64,000 nucleotides of DNA from Gnomoniopsis sp. IMI 355080. Lineage: Eukaryota; Ascomycota; Sordariomycetes; Diaporthales; Gnomoniaceae. The stretch spans positions 62,001 to 126,000 of the forward strand of contig JAPEVC010000077.1 in NCBI GenBank assembly GCA_027946555.1, read 5' to 3'. A model generated the notes under the pieces. It saw only the letters and a list, made by a program, of their open reading frames with translations, searched no databases and had not been told where the DNA came from. The translations under genes were made by a program, and so were the position numbers. How positions within the stretch are numbered: the stretch's first letter is position 1; each line of letters opens with the position of its first letter. Positions 55,201 to 64,000 of this stretch are shown piece by piece.

Positions 55201-57156
55201 AAAACGTGAAGAGAAGTGGCAAGTCGCTTCAGACACTGTAAAGTAAAAGAAAGAAAGAAGAAGAAGAATCATAAGCGGGCGATTCAACTGCCCAGTCCCT
55301 ACAGCTGCCTCTTGACAAGCACCTACAGGCGTTCAATCCGCACGAGTATCTGCCATTCAAACCAACAGTCACAGCAGGATACCTTTTTTGCCAACCCACT
55401 ACGGTAGCGAGGAGACTCGCGCCAAAGGTAATCAGTTCTCTGGGCAGACCGTTCCGTCCGCCCCGTCCATCCCGTCCATCCCATGAAGAGATGATCTTGG
55501 AACAGCGCCTCAAAAATTCCCGTCTTCATCCAAATGTCCATTGCATTTGGCCCGAGTAGCATCAGAAGAACGCCTCAGGTCCCGGCAAGACTCACTGCCG
55601 TACCATGAAGCAGACTTGTCATAGCAAGGAAAGACTGCTGCCCAGTGATGCAAACGCCGCCCCGTGACATGAAGTTGAAATTGACTTTGCTGGTGTTCCC
55701 ATTCACATATGTGGGGGACCGCTTCCAGAAGCAGCTTAGGGGTTTATTATAGTAAGCGGATGTGGCGGGAAAAAATACCCAAAGAAATGGAGTCCCGTGA
55801 ATCCCCGATATGCTGGGTCGACTCGTGGCATGTCCACCTGCGGGCGCTTAATCCAAGAAGGGCGGGTGCGGAAGCAATACCACCATGAGCTCGGGCGCCT
55901 TGCCTGTTCCTGTCCCCGAGAGGCCAAATGGGGGATTGATGATTTCGGCTGCACGCAATCAGTCTTGTATTACAAGATCGACGAGGCTGAAGTGGGTTGT
56001 TTGAACTTTGGGAAGATGATCTTCGGCGTTTCCGGCTAAGGTTGTGAATAAACGCACAAACTAGCTATTTTCGACGCCGTAAATACGCGCGGTCTTAGGT
56101 AGAGGAGACACTGCCTTGTCTGTATTCGTAATCCAACCTGGACGATACAAGGCAAATCCTCGGCTTTGCCTGACTTACCCTCCATCTTGCTACAAAGTTT
56201 CTAAATCCATTGCAGTCTCTGACAAAGCAAGCCAAGTTTAGTTAAGTTCAATCCTATTATCGACTGATGCAGGGCGATCACCCGCGGGCTTCAAGCCTGG
56301 GCGGCCAGCCTCATCCCGGCAGGACGGCAGCAGCCGTGGCGCCACGAGCCGCACTGTGGCCCCTGCACGCTTCATCTGGTCTGGCCTGAAACCGATGCTG
56401 CCGCACGATGCGAGCCACCACCGTCGTTTAACTGCTATTCTCAAACTCGTTGTATGATCGGAAGCGAGGGTAGCGTACTTGTCGCGGGCTTGAGCTTGCA
56501 CGATGATGGGTGACTTGTGTTTCTGCTGTGTTTCCGCTGGTGTCTGCGGTAGCGCCTATACTGGCACCGTAGCGACTGTCCGCGCGCCATTGGCACCATG
56601 GGGATGGCCCCTTTTGCTGTTGCGTCTCCTTCTCGTCCCTTCTCCCTCGTTTTGGCTTCATCCTGCTGGTTTCTTGCGGCAGTGTAGTCCGAAGAAGGTG
56701 GATACTGTGTAGCGGTTTGCCCGTCAATTTGAGAAGTCTCTGACGTTCCTTCGTCTGTGCTTTGTTGTCATTCTCTCACACTTTACTGTCACTATTCTCT
56801 TCTATACTTGCCATTCTTTGGTTGATAGACCAGACTCTGGTATCTTTGGGCCGTACCTCTCATTATCGCCACATTAATCTCTTGTCCACCGGTGGAGGAA
56901 CACGCAGGACGACTTACTCACCGAGTACAATCATTTGAACACCGCATCACGAAGCCCAACAAAATCAAGACGCCGGTCGTCATTATCATTAACACTGGTC
57001 ATCCGGAGAACTCAGGTCGCCCGCGACGGATCGGAACAGGAGAGGTTGAAGAGCAGCCTTACGTTTCGAGAGAGAGGTCCCTCGTCGCCTAGGCTGCTCC
57101 GTGGACGAAAGCAAAGGAAAGAAGAGAAGGCTCGTTAGAGTCTCGTCCAAATCATC
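49223..57156. other. Gene-free region, 7.9 kb, between divergent MADS-box and tetraspanin genes
   Basis: The longest non-coding stretch in the window. Frames up to 227 codons exist (for example on the minus strand around 52595-53278), but their translations are Pro/Ser/Arg-rich without domains and are mirrored by equally long frames on the other strand. Short local repeats occur at 51838-51860 (GTGGCATG units) and 54522-54545 (GGCTGCCT units). CT-rich patches at 49660-49960 (minus strand) and 56750-56900 could belong to long 5' leaders of the two genes. Confidence 0.4.
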
Positions 57157-58037
57157 ATGGCCAACAAGGTGCTCGGAGCCTATGTGCTCGCCGACCTACT
57201 CTTCGTCATCACTGGTGCCATTATGGTTGGGTTCTGTGTTATTGTGCAGAACAAGATGTTCGAGGTACCGTCAGACGGCTCGGTCGCCGTTGAGAATTTG
57301 CTCTATCAGATGTTCCCATTAACAGGTATGGAACCCGAATCCAACTTATAGACGGAAATGGCAGAGGAGGGCAGGGAAAATAAGTCGTGGACGGCAGCGG
57401 ACTGAGCAGAGGATCAGCAAGCTCGATGGGAATAACTTTGCTAACATAATTTGATAGCCGGCATTGTCAACGGTGTGCTGATCTTCGCTACCTTCGCCCT
57501 TACTCTCCCAGCCATTGCCATGCCCACCCGTGGCTGGCTCAAGCTATCCGGTTACTTCATCGTCTTCAACGCTCTGTTCTCCATCATCCTAGGTCTCTAC
57601 CTTTGGATCATTACGCTGCGGACGAAGGAGACATTCTCCCCAGTCTGGAATGCGCAGACCGCCTCGGTGCAGAATCTCATGCAGACTTCGGTAAGATCGC
57701 GTCCCCAAAGAAATTCTACAGCCATCGCAAAATGCTGACATGAACCCCCCTCTCCCTTTAGTTTGCATGCTGCGGCTACTTCAACAGCACCTCGCCCGCT
57801 TTCGTGACCGACGCCACCTGCACCTCGCCCGCCGCTGCGGCACTGATGCGAGGTTGTGCGGCTCCTATTGCGAGTTTCGCAAACGTCTTTGTCGATGACA
57901 TCTTCACCGCCGTGTTCGGTATGGCCGGTGTTGATGCCGTGCTGCTGCTCGCCACCGCGTGCTTGCTCAAGGACCGCAAGGAGCGCGCTCGTTTCCGATA
58001 CATCGACTCCAAGGCTGAGGGCCGGTCTTCGTTCTAA
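57157..58037 (+). CDS. pls1: Tetraspanin, Pls1-like
   Basis: Three exons, 57157-57325, 57458-57690 and 57762-58037, give 225 residues. Four hydrophobic helices are present: VLGAYVLADLLFVITGAIMVGFC near the start, AGIVNGVLIFATFALTLPAIA, a third in LSGYFIVFNALFSIILGLYLWI, and FGMAGVDAVLLLATACLL near the end. The large extracellular loop carries the tetraspanin CCG motif at Cys137-Cys138-Gly139 with further cysteines at 154 and 166, a CCG...C...C pattern that predicts two disulfides. The short basic tail (KDRKERARFRY) is cytosolic. Length equals that reported for Magnaporthe Pls1, a plasma-membrane organiser needed for penetration-peg formation and ascospore germination. Fungal Tsp3-type tetraspanins are the alternative assignment. 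Family certain; subfamily less so. Confidence 0.88.
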
Positions 58038-59233
58038 GTGTGGGGCCCCGTTGTGTTGGAAGTTGTGTGTTGGGGGGGTGGGGAATCAAATCGAGTGAGC
58101 AGGCTATGGAGGCGACAAAAAAGCATGATTAGATTGGGCTTCCAGTTGTGTCGCTCGTTTGGCGGAGCGAAAGCAGCTTGCCGGTTTGGCCTAATTTTTC
58201 ACTGCTGAAGGGCTTTGGGGAGGGGCGGTAATTCACGCGTCTACGACGCATACGCATCACGATTTGCCTGGAATCGGACTTCACGTTCATTCCGGTTGTC
58301 GGGGTTTGAAAGGCGAAGAGCCGGGGCTGTATGACCAGGTCTTTCAGGGCGGGCTTCCCAGAGCGTTCTTCATCAGCCTTAATTGTTTCCTTCCTATCTA
58401 TATCCTTTCCCTTTCATGGTGTCCTTTATTTACAAGAGTCTCCACGAATCGTGTCGAGAGAACTGCATATATGAGTAGTAGGCAAGCGTTTTAGACACGA
58501 ATTGATATTCAAGTAGATTGTGACTTGGTGCGTTATATTCTTTTGCAATAGGGAATCAACAGAGTCTATTCAATTCGTGTGCCGTAGAATTTGTTGTGGT
58601 GTAAATCTAGCTGGATGTATCTGGATAGATGAGGCAGTACAAAGCTCATTACAACGCCATGAGGTATCAAGCTCATACTCTTCTAGTCTAGCAGGAATAT
58701 CAACAGATTCTGTGAGGACAATCATCTCTGTTCACGAGTGCGAATTCAGATCAGGGGTTTACACAATGAGGGAGTGCGAAAGAACACATACCGATCTAGC
58801 CGCTGTCCACGAACTTCCAAGGGGGATGAAACACAACGCCCACGACGACCAAAGTGTCGCAGGTCAAGATGATTTGTAGTTGACGCGTTTTCCCAGGACC
58901 CCCTACCCCAGAGAACGAAGCCAGGGTTCAACTGAGCCGTTGTCGTAGGTGGTGAAAAATTCATAGCGCCTGTTGGTCTTTGCAGCAACAGTGTTCACAG
59001 AAAGAAAGAAACGATGAAGTATTCTTTTAGTTCCCCAGGCAGTGGAAGATTGACTCATCCAGTCCGAGTTCATTCATGCTGAACACACAATAGTGATATT
59101 CTATGGGATATATATCGTACCAAAACCATATCCATGACACAGTGACCAAGATCCACTTGTTCAACCCATACCCATGGAGAACGCCGGAACCCAAAACAAA
59201 TTTTCCTGCGCTTATAAGCAAGGCCGGTCGTCT
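58038..59233. other. Convergent 3' spacer, 1.2 kb
   Basis: 3' regions of the tetraspanin and NIPA-like genes. No gene, repeat or RNA fold recognised. Confidence 0.45.
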
Positions 59234-61099
59234 TTATACCGGCGAGTCACCTTTCCGCCGCTTTCCAGTAACTGCTTCCTCCTGTGTAGCACTTTCCGAG
59301 GCAGAGGATGACCCAGCTTCATGAGGTGGTTCGTCGGTATAAACACCAAGGGCCGAGCTTTCTACCTCAGCCTGTTCCTCAGCGGGGTCGTCCCTATACT
59401 CCGGGAACGTCGAGCTAGTAGGTCTCAGATCCCCCGACTTATTATTTCGGCTCCGCCACCATCGTTGAACCCCCCCAATAGCACCCTGCAATCCACTGGT
59501 GCCGACACTCTTCCTCCGACCCGACTTACGTGCGGTGAATCCCGGAAACCCGGTAGATTTCCGGCGCATACGACCGTACTCGGATCTCGAAGACCGTGGC
59601 AGTCGCTCGGAGGGACCATCAACGGTTGGGCTGAAGGGATTAGGTAGATCTGCGGCGCTTACACCCCTACGGTGATGACCAGCAAGTAGGGAGGGTTCAT
59701 GTACGGGCATGGTTTTGGACCGCAGCCGGTTGAATCCAGGAGCAGGCGAGTGCGGAATGTCATCGTCGTCTAGCTCACCCCAAATCTCGCGTCGTTCTTG
59801 CCATTTCGGTGGCTGCCTGAAGGAGGTCATCCTTCTTGTTGGCGCTGTCGTAGAATGGACAAGTGGTAAGGGGTCCACCTTGGCCCGACGACTTGAGGCA
59901 CCCTCCTGGTTGTCGAACGTGTTGTACCTATACGTGGTCGGAAGTACATCATCTTCGATGCCTGGGTTGTCGAGGAGCAGCACTTCCTCCTCGTCCTCGC
60001 CATCCGTGTCTTCCACGAGTCCAAGTCCGGGTGCAAGGGTGGATTGCCCAACGCCTGGCGTATGTTGCTCGTCGCTCAATCTCCAAGACAGGGCCAGAAC
60101 ACCAGAAAGTAATATGACGGTGCCGAGTGCTATCAAACATCCGCGGACTGGGCTGATGAGATCAGTCTGGTCGAAGTAAATGAGCCCGTCGAGGATAGCA
60201 ATGATGTTGTAGATGCAGAAAACAAGAGGATAGAGGACGCTGGTCGAGACCAGCTTAAGGCCTCGGTGTAGGTAGTATAGCTGCGTAAGGGCGAGGGTGA
60301 TCAAGGCCAGTACAATAATCCAGGACTGCCAGTGAACGAACTGATTCTTCCCTTCAACCAAGGTCGTGATGATGAGCTCGACCGCCGATTTCGCCACCAA
60401 CAGCGAGTGAGCAGACAAAATTCCGCTGACGCAGCCGAATGCAAGACCGCGGAAAAGTCGAAACCGTGGGTTCTGTGCGAGATGTAGGAAGTGATTAGCG
60501 CCGTCCACGGCGGCACAGATGGCGATGACAAGAACGGCTTGCAGCGACATCCACACGACAAAGGGCCATCGTCCCAGCAGTTCCAACAACTCGCTCAGGT
60601 TATGTGTTGGCGAAGGGATGGCCCCAAAGAAGCCGATCAAGACCGCTCCGGTGCAAACCAGCAACGTGCCCCAGAGGGACCACCTCGTGAAGGGCTCGCC
60701 CAAGATCAAAGTGGCGCATATCGAATTGAAGACCAGGCCCGATGCCTGCAGTGTCGAAAGGACTGGGAGTGGCAGCGTCGATATTTGGACGGTGCTCCCG
60801 AGCAGATTCGATATTATGAACATCCCCATGCCCAGCTGCCACCTTCTCCTTCGATGTGGCGGTCTGCGAATATCATGTGGTCCTTTCTCGTCCTCGAGGA
60901 TATGCGACTTGCGTTGTAGTGTCAGGCCGAGGCTCTGTACACTTGTGGATAAAAGTCCGACTACAATCCCGAGCTATGCGTAAAGAACATTGTCAGCTCC
61001 GTCATTCATTTCCCTCCGTCGCGCATCTCCCCATCGTAAAGGTTTCCGAGAACGTACCGCGATGCTCCCGCCAGGGGACATGCCCCCAAGTGACCCCAT
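59234..61099 (-). CDS. NIPA-like magnesium transporter (DUF803)
   Basis: Two exons, 61099-61058 and 60973-59234, give 593 residues. The 14-codon first exon (MGSLGGMSPGGSIA) joins LGIVVGLLSTSVQSLGLTLQRKSH, the first helix of the family. About nine hydrophobic helices follow within residues 15-340, including the duplicated EamA-like pattern (QASGLVFNSICATLILGEPFTRWSLWGTLLVCTGAVLIGFFG, then VSTSVLYPLVFCIYNIIAILDGLIYF). NIPA proteins move Mg2+ across plasma or endosomal membranes in animals. Fungal members share the membrane domain but their substrate is mostly inferred. The C-terminal 250 residues form a cytosolic tail with acidic clusters and Arg/Lys-Ser motifs typical of phosphorylation. Upstream frame is open but without an earlier ATG; start could also be the Met at codon 7. 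Confidence 0.87.
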
Positions 61100-62318
61100 T
61101 GCGCCGATGCTGTCTCGCACGGAGGCATCTGCTAGATGAAGTTCAAAGGGAAAGTGATCGCCTGGCTGGTCGAATGTGAATAGAAGAGTCGAGGAGGCCG
61201 GCTTATGGGGTCGGTTGTCAGGGGATGAAGCAGGGAGCCTATGCGCCCCTCTGTCTTCAGTGTCGCGAACCAACTAGCACAAGCGCTAATGATTGGGTCA
61301 AAGCCGCGTGGACGGGGTAGTAAGTATGCTTCGCAGGTTCGGGTGGGGTGCTTCAATATCTTCAACCTCGTCGTCAAAGAGGCAAATATGGTTCTTTCTC
61401 CAAAGGAAGGTCGGGTCGGATCGAATAGGTTGTTGAAAGGTGGGATGGCAATGAGTGGTGGATGACCTCACAGCGGCCGTCCTTACTGGCCGGGGTACAA
61501 ACACACAGCACACAGGGACTGTTTCGGAAGCCAAGAGCCGAGCTGAAGTGTATGGTCACTCGGGACTCGGAGTCACAAGGAGAGGACGGCGGCCACAAGA
61601 CCTCTTGTAGGGAACGATAGTAGGTCGGTTTGAAGAAGAAAAATACTGAGACATGCAGAGGAAATAGTTTGGTTGCGTAGAATAGAAAAGGGTGATAAAG
61701 TAACTAAATGATGAACAAGGAAACGAAACAGAGAGAGCGCGCAACCAGCAAAGTGATGTGGACTCCGTGACCATGCTTGCAAGACCCGAATTCATGCTTG
61801 AAGTGTCCGGGTGCCAATTTTAGCCCTGCTAGCACCGCTGTTCGCAGTGACCCAGCCACTAACACACGCAAGCACGGACAGTGCCGGAACAGCATAGTGA
61901 TTGGGGGGAGGGTTCTGCTCTTTGGGGCGAGGGGGGGGGCCTCCTTTCTGCCCGAGGCGGTTGGGCTTTGGTCCTCACCGCTTGCCTGAAATCTCCAACA
62001 AGCTGACCCTCGTCATTGAGAACCCGAGTCGGAGAGCTGTACTGTACGTAAGGGTACCATTCAAACATAGTGGGATCCACACTACTCACTCCTCTTGGCC
62101 GCCCGTGAGATACAGCTACGACACGAGTGCCCATCTCACCTCCAAACCTCCAATCAATTCTGGACGACTGACGACACTCTTTGCTCTCCCAACCGGAACC
62201 GCTTTCTTCAATCGACCGACTGCTGTCTGCTATTTCTCGTGCAGGCCAAGTCTTGCCCTCCACCGCCGGCCACCTCCTTATCCTGCAGTCGTCAATCACC
62301 ACTACCAAGCCGCCCATC
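61100..62318. promoter_or_regulatory. Divergent promoter region between NIPA-like and V-ATPase E genes
   Basis: 1.2 kb between start codons. The right-hand 200 bases are C/T-rich with CACCAC and CCTCC tracts and form the likely leader of the V-ATPase gene. Frames crossing it lack motifs. Confidence 0.45.
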
Positions 62319-63212
62319 ATGTCGCAAGTTCACGCCTTGTCCGACGACCAGGTACGCAGCACCTCCTCGCCATCTCCAAAGACAATACACCTTATGCCCC
62401 TCCTGCAGGAGTTTCCCATGAGCCCTCATCCTTCCCGAGGAAAGTCAGCTAGCTAATTATGCCTCGTCCCCCCACCTTCAGGTCGGACAAGAGCTTCGCA
62501 AGATGACGGCCTTTATCCGCCAAGAAGCCTCCGAGAAAGCTCGCGAGATCGAAATCAAGGCGGATGAAGAGTTCGCCATCGAAAAATCCAAGCTTGTCCG
62601 CCAAGAAACCGACTCCATCGACTCCACCTACGAGAAGAAGTTCAAGCAAGCCACCATGTCGCAGCAAATCACCCGGTCGACCGTCGCCAACAAGACGCGA
62701 CTCAAGGTGCTTGCCGCGCGACAGGAGCTGCTGGACGAGATCTTTGAGGGTGCGCGCAAGCAGCTCAGCGCCCAGGGCACCAAGGACAAGGGCAAGTATG
62801 CTACGGCGCTCAAGGGCTTGGTGCTGGAGGGCATGTATGCCATGAACGAGCCCGAGTTGACTCTGCGGGCACGCAAGGCGGATTTCGAGGCGGTCAAGAA
62901 GGCGGCGGATGAGGCTGCGAAGGAGTACAAGACCAAGAGTGGTAATGACTGCAAGGCTAAGCTGGACGAGAAGAATGCCTTGCCGGAGGGAAGGTAAGAG
63001 CACTATCCCGGAAAGCATGCAAGATCATCAGGAGGACACATTGGCTAACACAATTCTGCAGTGCTGGTGGCGTGTTCATCGTAGGTGGAGGAGGCAAGAT
63101 CGAGATCGACAACACCTTCGACGCGAGGCTGGCGTTGCTCGAGGACAGCGCCCTGCCTGCTGTGCGGAAGACTCTATTCGGAGCCAACCCCAACCGCAAG
63201 TTCTTCGACTAA
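62319..63212 (+). CDS. vma4: V-type proton ATPase subunit E
   Basis: Three exons, 62319-62351, 62482-62993 and 63062-63212, give 231 residues. Subunit E pairs with G to form the peripheral stalks that hold the V1 motor to the V0 sector, so the enzyme acidifies vacuoles and endosomes. The 11-codon first exon (MSQVHALSDDQ) joins VGQELRKMTAFIRQEASEKA, the family's conserved start. A long charged coiled coil (EIEIKADEEFAIEKSKLVRQE) extends to about residue 90. The globular C-terminal part ends with GGVFIVGGGGKIEIDNTFDARLALLEDSALPAVRKTLFG, the signature end of subunit E. Length is normal. Exon structure with a tiny first exon matches other filamentous ascomycetes. Confidence 0.95.
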
Positions 63213-63550
63213 GTGGTGGACCGGGATACGGACTTGTAGCACATATGCATATTGTATTGGCTTCTGCGTTCATCATATTTGGTTCTTCACAGCGGAAAAA
63301 GGTCATATTTGGGGCCTGTTATGGTATTGCATTGCATGGTGGTGCAATCGTGGTATTTATTAGCCGCTGATGCCGTAGCAAGCTTGCAGGTGTTGTTTAA
63401 AATGTACGAATACAGCTAACGTGCCTTGCCCCGGTGACGAGTAACATCAATACCATCAATAGTATCGACACCAAGCCCTGTTTGCGTGTCGGGATTTTGC
63501 CTGGACCCTTTCCTCCTGCAAAAACAATAATTCGTTGAATGATGGCTTCA
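63213..63550. other. Convergent 3' spacer
   Basis: 338 bases between V-ATPase E and the terminal partial gene. Nothing recognised. Confidence 0.5.
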
Positions 63551-64000
63551 CTACGCCATCATCTCTGTTTCGATGCTTGGCATCGCTTTATCCATTTTTC
63601 TCTGTCGTAGAAAGTCCTTCATGAACGTCTGCTGCTTCGGCAGTGACGGGTCCTCCTCGTCCGCAGGAATCATATCCGCAATCTTGGGCGGCTTCTTGGT
63701 TCGCAGCTGGTATACTAAACGATCTCGAATCATCTCCATGGCGCTCTTCGCCTCGATCCTGGAGACGTGAATTCCATGGCTCTGCGGCATCACCCGTGTG
63801 TACATGCTCTTCATGCTAGCGGTCAACTCATCAACATCCGCATCAAAATCCTTGCTAGTTTCCGCATTGACTTCAGTTGACGCAGCATCGCCCAGGGCAA
63901 TATTGAGTAACAGCATCAGCCCTGCGAGCTCGCGGTAGTCTGTCTCGGCGTTGATGGTGAATTGCGGGTCATCCAAGCGATCAATCACCGCCCGAATATT
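63551..64000 (-). CDS. Unrecognised protein, C-terminal 149 residues only
   Basis: The frame enters from the right edge and ends at TAG 63551. I do not recognise the family. The fragment is fully helical in character: IDRLDDPQFTINAETDYRELAGLMLLLNIALGDA, an acidic segment (KDFDADVDELTASMKSMYTRV), the stretch SRIEAKSAMEMIRDRLVYQLR, and a Lys/Arg-rich end (FMKDFLRQRKMDKAMP). The bias in third codon positions and uninterrupted frame support real coding. There is no membrane segment or signal in this part. The rest of the gene is outside the window. Confidence 0.75.
   Translation of the reverse strand, partial: NIRAVIDRLDDPQFTINAETDYRELAGLMLLLNIALGDAASTEVNAETSKDFDADVDELTASMKSMYTRVMPQSHGIHVSRIEAKSAMEMIRDRLVYQLRTKKPPKIADMIPADEEDPSLPKQQTFMKDFLRQRKMDKAMPSIETEMMA

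Overview
The window is chromosomal DNA of a filamentous ascomycete (Pezizomycotina). Genes are split by short introns (mostly 50-100 bases) with GTRNGT-like donors, CTAAC/CTGAC branch sites and CAG/TAG acceptors. Gene content is fungal: EOS1, CIA30, a Dnf1-type flippase, an Mcm1-type MADS protein, a Pls1-size tetraspanin and fungal rhodopsin-like membrane proteins. A class below Pezizomycotina cannot be fixed from sequence alone; the protein sequences look most like Sordariomycetes. I rebuilt exon models by hand, checking reading phase at each junction. There is no sign of a bacterial or viral segment, CRISPR array or intact transposon.

Layout. 1-803 (-): 3'-truncated rhodopsin-like membrane protein. 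2433-3611 (+): intradiol dioxygenase, convergent with 3777-5333 (-) Trm44 tRNA methyltransferase. Trm44 is divergent from 5898-6681 (+) eIF1. 7258-8354 (-) EOS1 is divergent from 9109-10193 (+) mitoribosomal mL45. 10659-13031 (-): sodium:solute symporter. 13829-14652 (-): CIA30. 16341-18724 (+): three-RRM RNA-binding protein. 19560-21857 (-): large secreted Ser/Thr-rich protein. 23461-24771 (-): EI24/Rrt8-type membrane protein in eight exons. 26893-27477 (+): small GPI-type cell-surface protein. 30471-31856 (+): HhH-GPD DNA glycosylase. 32843-37585 (-): P4-ATPase. 44458-46067 (+): second rhodopsin-like protein. 48381-49222 (-): Mcm1. 57157-58037 (+): tetraspanin. 59234-61099 (-): NIPA-like transporter. 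62319-63212 (+): V-ATPase subunit E. 63551-64000 (-): C-terminus of an unrecognised protein.

The genes do not form one pathway. About half are conserved housekeeping genes (translation, tRNA modification, mitochondrial biogenesis, glycosylation, lipid flipping, vacuolar acidification). Between them lie cell-surface and membrane proteins with long gene-poor spacers, notably 27.5-30.5, 37.6-44.5 and 49.2-57.2 kb. The points most worth a second look are a strongly CpG-depleted block at 15.1-15.96 kb, a 13-base micro-exon, a third exon that extends the Ser/Thr-rich protein, a non-consensus donor that restores the true N-terminus of CIA30, and a reading-frame conflict in the second rhodopsin-like gene.
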